Shown here piece after piece: positions 17,086-25,879 of a stretch of DNA of 35,628 nucleotides. The DNA lies in assembly GCA_030611015.1 (NCBI GenBank), contig JAUWQP010000005.1, positions 1 to 35,628 of the forward strand, read 5' to 3'. Position 1 is the stretch's first letter. Every line of letters starts with the position of its first letter. The DNA is from Chloroflexota bacterium (GTDB taxonomy: Bacteria > Chloroflexota > Dehalococcoidia > GIF9 > AB-539-J10). Under the pieces are notes generated by a model that saw nothing but the letters and a program-made list of their open reading frames with translations, was not told the DNA's origin and searched no databases. Both the position numbers and the translations under genes were made by a program.

Positions 17086-17972
17086 CTCTTGCCTCCTGTC
17101 AATATTTCCTTAGCCCTACTAAACATTATGTCAACTGGAGCTTCCCTTCCTGTCCATAGCTTGAAGGAAGCCGCTCCCTGGTATACTAACATAGGTAAGC
17201 CGCCAAGTATATCGGCCCCCGCTTTCTGTGCTAGCTTTAACAGAGGAGTTGGCCAGGGATTATATACCAGGTCATAAACTAAGACGCCCCTGGGAATCAC
17301 TTCCAGGCTCAAAGGCGATTGACCTTCTTGTGAACTGTGTTTCATTCCCATGGTAGTACAATTGATAATTAAGTGGCAATGACTAAAAGTTTGGTGAGAG
17401 CCCAAGCTTTGCCAGGGCAAAGCAACGACTTCGGTTTTTGCTGTCTCCAGGCCTGATGAAGAATCTGTGCTGTAGCTTGCCAGGCTATCTGCCAATGTCT
17501 GGGCTCGCTCAAAAGTACGGTTAATGATGGCCAGTGAGCTTGCATTCTTTTGCACCAAGGCAAAACCCACTGCCCTGGCCGCCCCACCAGCGCCCAGGAT
17601 GACTACTCGCTTGCCCTCAGGGTCAAAGTGCCCTTCTTTATCTAGCACCTCGATAAAACCATATGCGTCACTATTAAAACCCAGAAGTCTATCACCCTTT
17701 TTGACTATGGTATTGACAGCACCGATCGAAAGTGCCAAGTCATCAACTTCGTTTAATAAAGGTAAAACTGCCTCTTTATGGGGTGTGGTTACGTTAGCTC
17801 CAACATTTTGAGGTTTTCTTAAATTATTCACTATGTCTTGAAGTTGGGCTGGCTCTGTCTCCCAAGCCTCATAGCAGATATCAAGTTGATAATAATCCAG
17901 AGCCGCCTGCTGGAAATAAGGAGAGATAGAATGCTTAATGGGATAACCGATGAGGCCTATGTATCTCGACAT
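17082..17972 (-). CDS. aroE: Shikimate dehydrogenase
   Basis: Reduces 3-dehydroshikimate with NADPH. Substrate-site residues are visible: S15-x-S17 (H-S-I-S-P), K66 in N-V-T-T-P-H-K and D102 in F-N-S-D-A-Y-G. The Rossmann motif G-A-G-G-A-A-R-A is at about 128-135, with N-R-T at about 151-153. The R of N-R-T favours NADP. Length 296 is slightly long. ATG with AAAGGGGAG upstream. It overlaps the ruvX end by 16 bases. Confidence 0.95.
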   Translation of the reverse strand: MSRYIGLIGYPIKHSISPYFQQAALDYYQLDICYEAWETEPAQLQDIVNNLRKPQNVGANVTTPHKEAVLPLLNEVDDLALSIGAVNTIVKKGDRLLGFNSDAYGFIEVLDKEGHFDPEGKRVVILGAGGAARAVGFALVQKNASSLAIINRTFERAQTLADSLASYSTDSSSGLETAKTEVVALPWQSLGSHQTFSHCHLIINCTTMGMKHSSQEGQSPLSLEVIPRGVLVYDLVYNPWPTPLLKLAQKAGADILGGLPMLVYQGAASFKLWTGREAPVDIMFSRAKEILTGGKR

Positions 17973-18454
17973 TGCTCCCCTTTCCTGAGGCTATCGAGAT
18001 AACCCTGGAGAATAAAAGCCGCTGCTATGGCATCTACCTTGGCTTTAGGCTGAAAGTTGTAATTTGGGGCTCCTCTTTTTGCCCTGGAGCGCAGTCTTTT
18101 TCCCTTGCCACCGGCCTCTATCTTTAATCGCTCCGCAGCCCTGGTAGAGAAGCGTTCATCCCATAGTTGTACATCAAGCTGGTTGAAATTGCTTCGCTTC
18201 GCTTGCCATGACAGCTTGTCAGTGAAAGTTGTTACCTTACTAGCTTGTTTACCAAGCTCGCCATTCAAGCGGCGAGGCAGGCCAACTACAATACGCTCCA
18301 CCTCATATTGCTCCACCAGTTTGAGAATCACATCTACAAGGACATCTTCGTCTTCACTGTCGAGCACGCTTAGAGGGGTAGCCAAAATCCCCTGGGGGTC
18401 GCATATTGCTACGCCAGTTCTCTTATCTCCGATATCCAGCCCTAAGCTGCGCAT
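17957..18454 (-). CDS. ruvX: Holliday junction resolvase-like / pre-16S rRNA nuclease YqgF
   Basis: RNase H-fold nuclease implicated in 16S rRNA 5-prime maturation. Motifs: L-D-I-G-D-K-R-T-G at 6-14, V-V-G-L-P at 56-60, L-W-D-E-R-F-S-T at 97-104, and a late D141 before A-A-A. I start at ATG 18454 because the open frame to 18547 translates another repeat (18491-18517). At 165 residues it is about 20 longer than most members. Residues about 82-90 (W-Q-A-K-R-S-N-F) come from the palindromic repeat 18188-18212, and a basic stretch K117-F135 is also extra. Confidence 0.85.
   Translation of the reverse strand: MRSLGLDIGDKRTGVAICDPQGILATPLSVLDSEDEDVLVDVILKLVEQYEVERIVVGLPRRLNGELGKQASKVTTFTDKLSWQAKRSNFNQLDVQLWDERFSTRAAERLKIEAGGKGKRLRSRAKRGAPNYNFQPKAKVDAIAAAFILQGYLDSLRKGEQCRDT
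18188..18212. repeat. Palindromic dispersed repeat inside ruvX
   Basis: ATTGCTTCGC then TTCGCTTGCCATGAC. It differs from the aroKB copy by two bases and is read in the same frame (A-K-R-S-N). Confidence 0.7.
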
Positions 18455-18490
18455 TTCACTTTCGCCTTTGAGGCCGAGCCTTTTGCCTCT

Positions 18491-18517
18491 TGTCATTCTG
18501 AGTGAAGCGAAGAATCT
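18491..18517. repeat. Dispersed repeat upstream of ruvX
   Basis: TGTCATTCTGAGTG then AAGCGAAGAATCT, the inverted form of the 2476-2499 type. It fills part of the alaS-ruvX spacer and is the source of the spurious N-terminal extension of the ruvX frame. Confidence 0.6.
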
Positions 18518-18558
18518 TAGACCCTTCGCTATCTCCCAGGGAGACAAAACAAATAATC

Positions 18559-21519
18559 TCAGCAGATTTGGCTCGCAATAATATTTTTCACTAATTTCAG
18601 GGCTTCGTCAATCTTGGCTGCTTCTTTTCCGCCGGCTTGAGCCATAGCAGCTTTGCCACCACCTCCTCCACCAGTGACTCTGGCTACTCGATTAATGATA
18701 TCACCGGCATGAAATCCCCTTGCTATCAGGTCAGGAGTCACCATAGCTAAAAAGCTCGGCTTGCCATCATAAACTGTAGCCAGAACCACTACAGCGCTCT
18801 GCAGCCTGCTCCTTAATATATCGCCCATTTCTCTGAGGATAGGCATGGTCAATGCCGGCACTCTGGCAGCCAAAACTGTCACACCGCTCACTTGCTCCAC
18901 TTGCCCAAATAAATCCCCAGCTATTTTACGTGACAGCTCCCTTTCCAGTGAAAGCACTCTCTTACGCTCTGCTTCTAGCTCACTAACGAGGGTTTTCACC
19001 TTGTTAGGGACTTCCTCAAGTGAACCTTCCACTTCTTTGGCCACGCTCTGCAAGGCTGTTAAGCGAGATTCAATTAGAGATTCAGCTTTTCTTCCCGTTA
19101 CCGCTTCGATACGATGTAGTCCTGTGCCGATGCTGCTTTCGCCGATTATCAAGAATATGCCAATTTCTCCCGTTGACCTTACATGAGTGCCGCCGCAGAG
19201 TTCTTTACTTATTGCTGGCTCCCCGATTTCCAGCATCCGAACTTCCTCTCCGTACTTTTCTTCGAATAAGGCGATAGCACCCTCAGCGATGGCCTGCTTA
19301 CAAGGAAGAATTTTGGGTTCCGCTTTTAAGTTCTGGCGTATCCATTCATTAACCTGCCTTTGAATTTCACTGAGCTGTCCCTCAGTCACCTGTCCCAAAT
19401 GGGAGAAGTCAAACCTGAACCTTTCCGGCTCTACCAATGAGCCTTTTTGCTCAATACGCCTGTCCACTATCTGTCTTAAAGCAGCCTGGAGGAGGTGGGT
19501 AGCAGTGTGGTTGCGAGCAATATCCAGGCGGCGATTGAAATCAACCTCGGCTTTTACTTCGTCACCGAGAGATATGTTCCCTGCAACCACTTTTCCCCTA
19601 TGTATTATCACGTCCGAAAGAGTTCTAAGGGTATTTGTGACGGCTACTTTTCCCTTCCGGCTGCTGATTTCACCGGTGTCGCCTACTTGCCCACCCATCT
19701 CGCCGTAGAAAGGAGTTTTGTCCAGCACAATATCAACTTCATCACCCTGGGAAGCAGTTCTCGCAGGCCGCTCTCCCACTCTTAATTCAAAAAGCTTAGA
19801 GTGAGAGGCAGTTGTACGATAGCCAACAAAATTGGTCGGCTTATGGACAACCTCAATCCTAGGAACATCTCTCAACCTTATTCCATCTGCCCTGGCCCTT
19901 TCCCGCTGCTTCTCCATCTCAGCCCGGAAACCTTTCCAATCTATAGAGAGGCCTTTCTTCTTCCTATATATATCTGTAGAGAGGTTTTTTTCTCTGGCAA
20001 TCTCGGCAGTCAGTTCCGGAGGAAAACCATAGGTATCATAAAGTATAAAAACCTCGACGCCCATCAGTCTTCTTGCACGTGACTTGACATCGCGCTTAAG
20101 TCTTTCGAACCCTTCGCGTAAGCTTCGCTTAAGGGCATCAAGAGAATCGGGGGTAGATGCGCGGTAGTCAGACACAAGCTTCTTTAGATTCTCCAAATCT
20201 CTCTCTGCAGGTTCTAGGAATTCCTGAACAACGGCTCTCCCCCCCACATGTAATACGTGCCCCCATGCCCTACAGTCCTCTGGGAAATCCTCTACTGCAG
20301 CCTCTACCCCACGTTTAAGGTCTCTGAAGCGTGGCTGTGACAACGCATCCTCGAAGGACTTTTGAAACCTAGGAAGGTAACCTAGCAATTCCTCTCGCAT
20401 CCTAAAAAGAGTCTGCTCCAAGATACCCATCCCAACTGGGAGTGTTCGCTGGAATTTCTCCTCCTCCGCTGTGATTACCTCTTTAATCAAGTGCCGATTA
20501 GTTACCAGTTCAGGATATATATCACCCATTCGGGAGATAACTATCTCAGCCATTTCACCAAGGAAAGGCTTATCCAAGCCCAGTTTCCTGCCAAAAAGCG
20601 AAGCACGCCTGAGTATTCGTCGCAGGACATATCCCCTCCCTTCGTTGGAAGACATTACACCATCGGCGATAAGAAAGGCAACGCCGCGTGAATGCTCAGC
20701 CACGATTCTAATGGCTCGGTCGGTATTCTCATCCCGACCATACTTTTTCTTGGATAAGCGGCGGATGCGGTCTACCAAAGGAGAAAACAAATCCGTTTCA
20801 TAAGGGGAAGGCTTGCCCTGGATAGCGGCCAAAGTCCTCTCCAGCCCCATACCGGTATCAATGTTTGGTTTGGGCAAAGGAGTGCGTTGTCTTTTTTTGT
20901 CCTGATTGTACTGAGTGAATACCAGATTCCATATCTCGGAGAAGCGACCACAGTCGCAATTGGGCTTACATTCAGCTTTACCACAGCCAAACTCTTCACC
21001 AAGGTCATAATGAATCTCGCTGCATGGCCCGCAGGGACCGGAATCACCAACCGGCCCCCAGAAATTATCCTCTTCGCCGAATCGCAATATCTTCTCAACG
21101 GGCACGTCAATTTCTCGCCAATAGGCGAAGGCTTCATCATCATCAAGATAGATAGTGACCCAGAGCCGCTCCTCGGGCAGCTTCAAATGCGCGGTAACAA
21201 ACTCCCAAGCCCAGAAAATAGCCTCTTTCTTAAAATAATCGCCCACGCTGAAATTGCCCAGCATCTCAAAGAAGGTAAGGTGTTTGCTATCACCCACCGA
21301 ATCTATATCAGTGGTGCGAAAGCACTTCTGGCAGGAAGCTAATCGCCGGCTAGGTGGGGCCTCCAATCCCAGGAAATATGGCTTAATTTGCACCATGCCC
21401 GCGCTGGTCAACAGTAAAGTAGGGTCCCTGTGAGGCACCAAGGAGGAGCTGGGGATAATCTCATGCCCCCTATCCTGGAAAAAATTCAGAAAGGCTTGCC
21501 TGAGTTCGTCACCAGTCAC
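18559..21519 (-). CDS. alaS: Alanyl-tRNA synthetase with a large internal insertion
   Basis: Class II synthetase charging tRNA-Ala. The catalytic core is at about 1-350 (F-F-E-M-L-G-N-F-S at 83-91, G-P-C-G-P-C-S-E at 161-168). The editing domain has H671-x3-H675 and C775-x3-H779. The C-Ala domain ends with the G-rich G-G-G-G-G-G-K-A-A at 950-958. Bacterial AlaRS is usually about 870-880 residues; this one is 986. The excess is about 110 highly charged residues between the helix ending near 372 and the conserved L-Y-D-T-Y-G-F-P at 493-500. A Cys-rich loop C179-C191 is also present, as in several anaerobes. The GTG start is inferred; its AAGGTG ribosome site lies in a hairpin. Confidence 0.95.
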   Translation of the reverse strand: MTGDELRQAFLNFFQDRGHEIIPSSSLVPHRDPTLLLTSAGMVQIKPYFLGLEAPPSRRLASCQKCFRTTDIDSVGDSKHLTFFEMLGNFSVGDYFKKEAIFWAWEFVTAHLKLPEERLWVTIYLDDDEAFAYWREIDVPVEKILRFGEEDNFWGPVGDSGPCGPCSEIHYDLGEEFGCGKAECKPNCDCGRFSEIWNLVFTQYNQDKKRQRTPLPKPNIDTGMGLERTLAAIQGKPSPYETDLFSPLVDRIRRLSKKKYGRDENTDRAIRIVAEHSRGVAFLIADGVMSSNEGRGYVLRRILRRASLFGRKLGLDKPFLGEMAEIVISRMGDIYPELVTNRHLIKEVITAEEEKFQRTLPVGMGILEQTLFRMREELLGYLPRFQKSFEDALSQPRFRDLKRGVEAAVEDFPEDCRAWGHVLHVGGRAVVQEFLEPAERDLENLKKLVSDYRASTPDSLDALKRSLREGFERLKRDVKSRARRLMGVEVFILYDTYGFPPELTAEIAREKNLSTDIYRKKKGLSIDWKGFRAEMEKQRERARADGIRLRDVPRIEVVHKPTNFVGYRTTASHSKLFELRVGERPARTASQGDEVDIVLDKTPFYGEMGGQVGDTGEISSRKGKVAVTNTLRTLSDVIIHRGKVVAGNISLGDEVKAEVDFNRRLDIARNHTATHLLQAALRQIVDRRIEQKGSLVEPERFRFDFSHLGQVTEGQLSEIQRQVNEWIRQNLKAEPKILPCKQAIAEGAIALFEEKYGEEVRMLEIGEPAISKELCGGTHVRSTGEIGIFLIIGESSIGTGLHRIEAVTGRKAESLIESRLTALQSVAKEVEGSLEEVPNKVKTLVSELEAERKRVLSLERELSRKIAGDLFGQVEQVSGVTVLAARVPALTMPILREMGDILRSRLQSAVVVLATVYDGKPSFLAMVTPDLIARGFHAGDIINRVARVTGGGGGGKAAMAQAGGKEAAKIDEALKLVKNIIASQIC

Positions 21520-21527
21520 TTAGCAGT

Positions 21528-21550
21528 CACCTTCTTGATTTTAGAAGGTG
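21528..21550 (-). promoter_or_regulatory. Hairpin covering the alaS ribosome-binding site
   Basis: On the minus strand CACCTTCT, a 7-base loop, then AGAAGGTG pair perfectly over 8 bp. The 3-prime arm contains the AAGGTG that would serve as Shine-Dalgarno for the GTG at 21519. Sequestration would lower translation initiation. No T-box sequence was seen in the 180-base leader. Confidence 0.5.
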
Positions 21551-21702
21551 CCAGCTCTAATGTCAATCAGGGTGGAAGAGAGTGTTCAGCAACGTCAATC
21601 TGAAAAGTCCAAATGAATTTGGGCGATGGAGAATCTCTGAGAATCTTCACTTCGCTCGTGGTGAAATAGCAGGCGCGACGCTTACGCCAACCAGAAATTT
21701 AG

Positions 21703-21879
21703 TTATTGCCCCTTCTTCGTATAATCAGGGCACCAGGTGGCGTTGGGACGCTCAGGGCGGTGACAAGCAGTTCTCCAGTTCCATTTACAACTGTCACACA
21801 GGAAAATATTCATGCCAAGGCTTTTCTTGACCCTGAGTTTTAATTTATCTATCCAACTGGGATTGATTTGCTTCTTCAC
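21703..21879 (-). CDS. Small Cys-rich, putative zinc-binding protein
   Basis: A 58-residue frame from a GTG at 21879 to TAA, 35 bases after the stop of the rho gene and in the same direction. The N-terminal half is basic. The C-terminal half has C28-x2-C31, C39-H40 and C50-P-D-Y, the spacing of a compact zinc knuckle. An ATG at 21813 (36 residues) would keep all cysteines. Neither start has a clear ribosome site. Ribosomal protein L31 often follows rho in bacteria, but this is not L31. I do not recognise the family. Codon pattern and cysteine spacing argue for a real protein. Confidence 0.55.
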   Translation of the reverse strand: MKKQINPSWIDKLKLRVKKSLGMNIFLCDSCKWNWRTACHRPERPNATWCPDYTKKGQ

Positions 21880-21914
21880 CGTGTTCGGAGTGGCAGCCGG
21901 GGCAATAATATTCC

Positions 21915-23180
21915 CTAGATATCCTTAGATAGAGTGGCTAAGAATTCAGCGTTATTCTTTGTCTTAGCTAGCCTTTCCAAGATCCTTTGTGTAGCCTCGC
22001 CGTGATTAGGTGAATCGCTATCTATCATATTAACCACGCGTCTGAGCAGCCATACTTGTTTCAAGGTATTTTCATCCAGCAAAAGCTCTTCCCTCCTTGT
22101 GCCGCTAGGCATAATATCTATAGCCGGGAAGATTCTCCTCTCGAATAATTTTCTATCCAAGTGGAGTTCCATGTTACCTGTTCCCTTAAACTCCTCATAT
22201 ATGAGCTCATCCATACGGCTGCCGGTATCCACGAGGCAAGTAGCAATGATGGTTAGACTCCCCCCCTCCTCACTGTTGCGAGCAGTGCCGAAGAAGCGCT
22301 TGGGGGGATGCAGGGCTATTGAATCAATACCACCAGATAAAGTGCGTCCGCTAGGCGGCAGAGCTAAATTGTAAGCCCGTGTAAGCCTGGTAATACCATC
22401 AAGGAGAATGACTACATCTTTGCCCATTTCCACTAGCCTTTTGGCTCTCTCTAATGCTAATTCTGCTACCCGAGTCTGGCTCTCCACTGGTTCGTCGAAG
22501 GTGGCAGCGACAACCTCGGCCTTAACCGACCTCTTCATATCGGTGACCTCTTCAGGTCTTTCTCCAATAAGGCAAACCATAAGATAAATATCATTGTAGT
22601 TAGTAGCTATGCTATTGGCAATTTTTTGAAGAAGCACAGTCTTACCTGCCTTAGGTGGTGACACAATAAGCCCTCGTTGCCCCCGGCCTATAGGTGCCAC
22701 AAGATTAATTAGACGGGTGGATAACTCATTTGATGTTGTTTCCAGATTAATGAGCTTATTAGGGAAGATGGGTGTCAAGGCAGCAAAATTGCGGCGCGTT
22801 CTTGCCAGTTCAGGGTCAAGTCCATTGATACTCTCTACTCGGAGTAAGCCGTAGTATTTCTCGCTTTCTTTAGGAGGTCTAGCCTGGCCATGAACAGCGT
22901 CGCCGTCTTTTAAGTTAAAACGGCGTATCTGGGAATTTGATACATAGACATCATTAGCACCACGCTGGAAGGTATCCTGTCGTAGGAAGCCGTAGCCCTC
23001 ACTGATGATTTCTAAGACGCCCGTTACAAACACATTCCCCTGCTCCTCCGCTTCCGCTTGCAGGATGCGGTGGACAAGCTCGGATTTCTTCAAAGCAGAG
23101 TAGCCAATGATGCCACACTCCTTAGCTATTGCCTCCAATTCATCTCGATTTTTGCTTTCTAGTTCCACCATAGTTGACAT
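21915..23180 (-). CDS. rho: Transcription termination factor Rho
   Basis: A hexameric RNA helicase that ends transcription. The N-terminal helical Rho_N (about 5-45) is followed by the cold-shock-like RNA-binding domain (G-V-L-E-I-I-S-E-G-Y-G-F-L-R at 54-67). The RecA-type motor has Walker A S-P-P-K-A-G-K180-T181, a Walker B V-V-I-L-L-D-G-I and the R-T-L-S-G-G-I-D Q-loop. Length 421 is normal with no basic insert. AGAGG lies 6 bases before the ATG. Confidence 0.97.
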   Translation of the reverse strand: MSTMVELESKNRDELEAIAKECGIIGYSALKKSELVHRILQAEAEEQGNVFVTGVLEIISEGYGFLRQDTFQRGANDVYVSNSQIRRFNLKDGDAVHGQARPPKESEKYYGLLRVESINGLDPELARTRRNFAALTPIFPNKLINLETTSNELSTRLINLVAPIGRGQRGLIVSPPKAGKTVLLQKIANSIATNYNDIYLMVCLIGERPEEVTDMKRSVKAEVVAATFDEPVESQTRVAELALERAKRLVEMGKDVVILLDGITRLTRAYNLALPPSGRTLSGGIDSIALHPPKRFFGTARNSEEGGSLTIIATCLVDTGSRMDELIYEEFKGTGNMELHLDRKLFERRIFPAIDIMPSGTRREELLLDENTLKQVWLLRRVVNMIDSDSPNHGEATQRILERLAKTKNNAEFLATLSKDI

Positions 23181-23210
23181 AGTAACCTCTTTTTAAATGC
23201 ATTTCCTTTT

Positions 23211-23227
23211 TCCCGATTGTATCGGGA
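23211..23227. repeat. Small hairpin upstream of the rho gene
   Basis: TCCCGAT-tgt-ATCGGGA, 7-bp perfect stem, similar to the hairpin at 1634-1650 in the MITE-like element. In the rho direction it is followed by A residues, not T residues, so it is not an intrinsic terminator there. Confidence 0.45.
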
Positions 23228-23244
23228 TGGTTTGGTGAGGGCTT

Positions 23245-23907
23245 TTACAATAACCCCTCTCTCGCCATCACCCTCTTCCAGTCATTCCTAAAACGCTCGA
23301 TGCCGATATCTGTCAGAGGATGTCGTATCATTTGCAGTAACACCTCATAGGGCACTGTGACAATATGTGCACCAATCCTAGCTGCTGCTAAACAATGTTG
23401 AGGATGTCTGATACTGGCAGCGATAACTTGTGTTGGGAGTTGATAATAATCCAGGTATTCAACTATGTCAGCCACCACTTTCATTCCGTCCTCGCCAATG
23501 TCATCTAATCTGCCCACAAAAGGGCTTACAAAAGTGGCTCCTGCTGCTGCCCCTAGCAAAGCCTGGTTCAAGGTAAAGCATAGAGTGAAATTCACCTTTA
23601 TGTTTTCCTTGACCAGCACTGAGGTGGCCTCCACTCCTTCAAGGCTTGCAGGTATCTTAACCACGATGTTGCCCGCCCATTTAGCTATTTCCCTGGCCTC
23701 AGTTACCATTGCTTGAACATCCTGGCCCAATACCTCAGTAGATACCGGACCAGAGACAATGGAGCAGATTTCCTGGACTAACTTTCGATAATCAACATTG
23801 CCTTCCCGCGATACAAGGCTAGGGTTAGTGGTTACGCCCACAACCACCCCTAACCTTACTCCGTGGCGAATATGTTCTATATTGGCAGTATCTAAAAATA
23901 TCTTCAT
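23245..23907 (-). CDS. fsa: Transaldolase / fructose-6-phosphate aldolase family
   Basis: Short (220-residue) class I aldolase of the TalC/Fsa group in the non-oxidative pentose phosphate pathway. The N-terminus F-L-D-T-A-N is typical. K84 in V-V-K-I-P forms the Schiff base. T-N-P-S at 27-30 and S-P-F-V-G-R are conserved. Transaldolase versus aldolase activity cannot be decided by eye. It starts 4 bases after pyrG ends, so it is in the same transcript. Confidence 0.92.
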   Translation of the reverse strand: MKIFLDTANIEHIRHGVRLGVVVGVTTNPSLVSREGNVDYRKLVQEICSIVSGPVSTEVLGQDVQAMVTEAREIAKWAGNIVVKIPASLEGVEATSVLVKENIKVNFTLCFTLNQALLGAAAGATFVSPFVGRLDDIGEDGMKVVADIVEYLDYYQLPTQVIAASIRHPQHCLAAARIGAHIVTVPYEVLLQMIRHPLTDIGIERFRNDWKRVMAREGLL

Positions 23908-23911
23908 CTTC

Positions 23912-25540
23912 TTAATTCAAAGGTAGACTTGTTTGAGCGCCTTCAACAAGCGTTTCCTTGGCTGCCCCAACAAATCCCACAAACAACGGGTGAGGAGAAT
24001 CAGGACGAGATTTAAATTCAGGGTGAAATTGGCAGGCAAGCATCCAGGGATGATCTCGCAATTCAACAATCTCCACTAACTTCCCATCCGGAGATAATCC
24101 GGAAGGCACAAGACCAGCTTCCTTCAATGGCTGGCGGAAATTATTGTTAAACTCATAACGATGGCGATGCCTTTCATAGACTACTTCGCTGCCACAGGCA
24201 CGAGCTGCTATTGTTCCCGCTACCAGATGGCAAGGATAAGTCCCGAGCCTCATGGTCCCCCCCTTTTGCTCTATGCCATGCTGTTCAGGGAGGAGGTCGA
24301 TGACAGGATAAGCGCTACTAGCATCAAACTCAGTGGAATTTACTTTGTCAGTATGAAAAACATGACGACCAAATTCGACGACCATAGTTTGCATCCCCAA
24401 GCATAAGCCCAAGTAAGGAATTTCCCTTTCTCGGGCAAATTTGGCAGCTTTTATCATGCCTTCAATTCCTCGATAACCAAAGCCACCAGGAACAATTATG
24501 CCTTGAACTTGTCCGAGTTTCTCATCGGCCAGACCATCCAATTGCTCTGAATCCAACCACTCTATTTTCACCTCACGATTGTGAGCCAATGCCGCATGAC
24601 ACAATGCTTCACGCACGGAGTAATACGCATCCCGGAGTTCTACGTATTTGCCTGCTAATCCAATAATCACAAGCTCTTTAGGAGCTTTCAACCTGGCTAC
24701 TATGTTCCGCCATTCTTCTAAGTTACTTTTCTCGGCCCTTAATTCCAATCGGCTAACTACCAATTCCCCTAACCCGGCATCCTCAAGCACCAGGGGCACC
24801 TCGTAAATAGTTTCGCTGGTAACCAGAGAGATAACCGCCTCTTTATCTACGTCGCAAAATAGCGATATTTTGTCCTTTATCCCCTCGGATATCTCCTTAT
24901 CGCTGCGACACAGTATGACATCGGGTTGAATACCAATTCTCCTCAGCTCGTTGACGCTGTGTTGAGTGGGCTTGGTCTTTAGCTCGTCTGTGGCAGCGAT
25001 GTGTGGTAAAAAAGTAACGTGAATGTATAGCACATTATCTCTGCCTTCATCCTTCCTCATTTGCCTTATAGCTTCGAGGAAGGGTTGTCCTTCAATATCC
25101 CCCACTGTGCCACCAACTTCAACAAGCATTAAATCAGCACGGGATATTTCGACCACTTCCCTTATCCGCCTCTTTATTTCATTGGTTACGTGGGGAACCA
25201 CCTGAATTGTACCCCCCAGATAATCTCCTCGCCTCTCCTGAGCAATGATAGAAGAATAGACTTGACCGGAAGTAACATTAGAGGCTTGGGTTAGCTCTAC
25301 GCCGATAAACCTCTCATAATGTCCCAAGTCCAAATCAGTCTCAGCACCATCCTGAGTAACAAACACTTCACCGTGCTGGTAAGGAGACATCGTCCCCGGG
25401 TCAACATTCAGGTAAGGATCAAGCTTTTGTACAGAGACAGATATACCACGGCTTTTCAATATTTTCCCTATGGAGGCTACTGAAATTCCCTTCCCTACAG
25501 AACTAACTACGCCACCAGTAATAAAAATGTATTTGCTCAC
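23912..25540 (-). CDS. pyrG: CTP synthase
   Basis: Aminates UTP to CTP using glutamine. The N-terminal synthetase domain (1-270) has the P-loop-like [10 protein letters not shown] at 9-18 and [12 protein letters not shown] at 47-58. The C-terminal class I glutamine amidotransferase has nucleophile C380 (G-L-C-L-G-M-Q) and a late H-P-E (Q-F-H-P-E-F). Length 542 is normal. GTG start. It leads the long minus-strand unit and has a near-consensus promoter about 90 bases upstream. The leader does not begin with the G-run used in Bacillus-type CTP-sensing attenuation. Confidence 0.97.
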   Translation of the reverse strand: MSKYIFITGGVVSSVGKGISVASIGKILKSRGISVSVQKLDPYLNVDPGTMSPYQHGEVFVTQDGAETDLDLGHYERFIGVELTQASNVTSGQVYSSIIAQERRGDYLGGTIQVVPHVTNEIKRRIREVVEISRADLMLVEVGGTVGDIEGQPFLEAIRQMRKDEGRDNVLYIHVTFLPHIAATDELKTKPTQHSVNELRRIGIQPDVILCRSDKEISEGIKDKISLFCDVDKEAVISLVTSETIYEVPLVLEDAGLGELVVSRLELRAEKSNLEEWRNIVARLKAPKELVIIGLAGKYVELRDAYYSVREALCHAALAHNREVKIEWLDSEQLDGLADEKLGQVQGIIVPGGFGYRGIEGMIKAAKFAREREIPYLGLCLGMQTMVVEFGRHVFHTDKVNSTEFDASSAYPVIDLLPEQHGIEQKGGTMRLGTYPCHLVAGTIAARACGSEVVYERHRHRYEFNNNFRQPLKEAGLVPSGLSPDGKLVEIVELRDHPWMLACQFHPEFKSRPDSPHPLFVGFVGAAKETLVEGAQTSLPLN

Positions 25541-25631
25541 TGCTCATTACAAGAATATATTACACGAGTATAAAGAAAACTAAATCCTGCAGGTTGATAT
25601 TAGAATGCGAAACAAACCCGAATTCTCTTGC

Positions 25632-25661
25632 ATTATAAAAAGTCACAGTTAGAATTGTCAA
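25632..25661 (-). promoter_or_regulatory. Sigma-70 promoter of the pyrG unit
   Basis: On the minus strand: TTGACA (25656-25661), an 18-base spacer and TATAAT (25632-25637), both hexamers perfect. Predicted transcript start near 25625 gives an 85-base leader. The spacer 25541-25879 between pyrG and the divergent gene holds this, the plus-strand candidate, and nothing else recognised. Confidence 0.7.
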
Positions 25662-25750
25662 GTCTGCGATTTGAATCACAAAAAATCTAACCGAAGAATT
25701 ATTATGCAGCCTGGTTAAACTTCAGAAGGAAGTGAGACCAGGCTAAGGAT

Positions 25751-25779
25751 TTGACAGGCACTATGGAGAGTTGTAGCAT
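25751..25779 (+). promoter_or_regulatory. Candidate promoter of the saccharopine-dehydrogenase-like gene
   Basis: TTGACA (25751-25756), 17-base spacer, TAGCAT (25774-25779). It lies about 100 bases before the ATG at 25880 and is divergent from the pyrG promoter. Confidence 0.4.
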
Positions 25780-25879
25780 TTTGGCAGCATCGACCTGCCT
25801 AGAATTGACTGACATTACATACATAGTTGAATCTGAACTCAAATCTGAGGCAAAGTAAAATTAACAGGAGGACGAAAAA

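Noticed and set aside
18455-18547. N-terminal extension of the ruvX frame
   Set aside because: It translates the repeat at 18491-18517; the family starts at M-R-S-L-G-L-D.
18105-18581. A 158-codon plus-strand open frame
   Set aside because: Antisense to ruvX; serine- and arginine-rich, as expected from the opposite strand.
20887-21342. A 151-codon plus-strand open frame
   Set aside because: Antisense to the catalytic core of alaS; no motif or ribosome site of its own.
21520-21702. T-box riboswitch for alaS
   Set aside because: No AGGGTGG-type T-box followed by a terminator was found on the minus strand; the AGGGTGG at 21567-21574 is on the plus strand and lacks the rest of the motif.
21703-21914. 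Ribosomal protein L31 gene after rho
   Set aside because: The small Cys-rich frame lacks the L31 N-terminus and its H-P-F-Y-T-G motif.
23211-23227. Intrinsic terminator after fsa
   Set aside because: The hairpin lies upstream of rho in the transcribed direction before fsa's stop-to-rho order is considered, and it is followed by A residues, not T residues.
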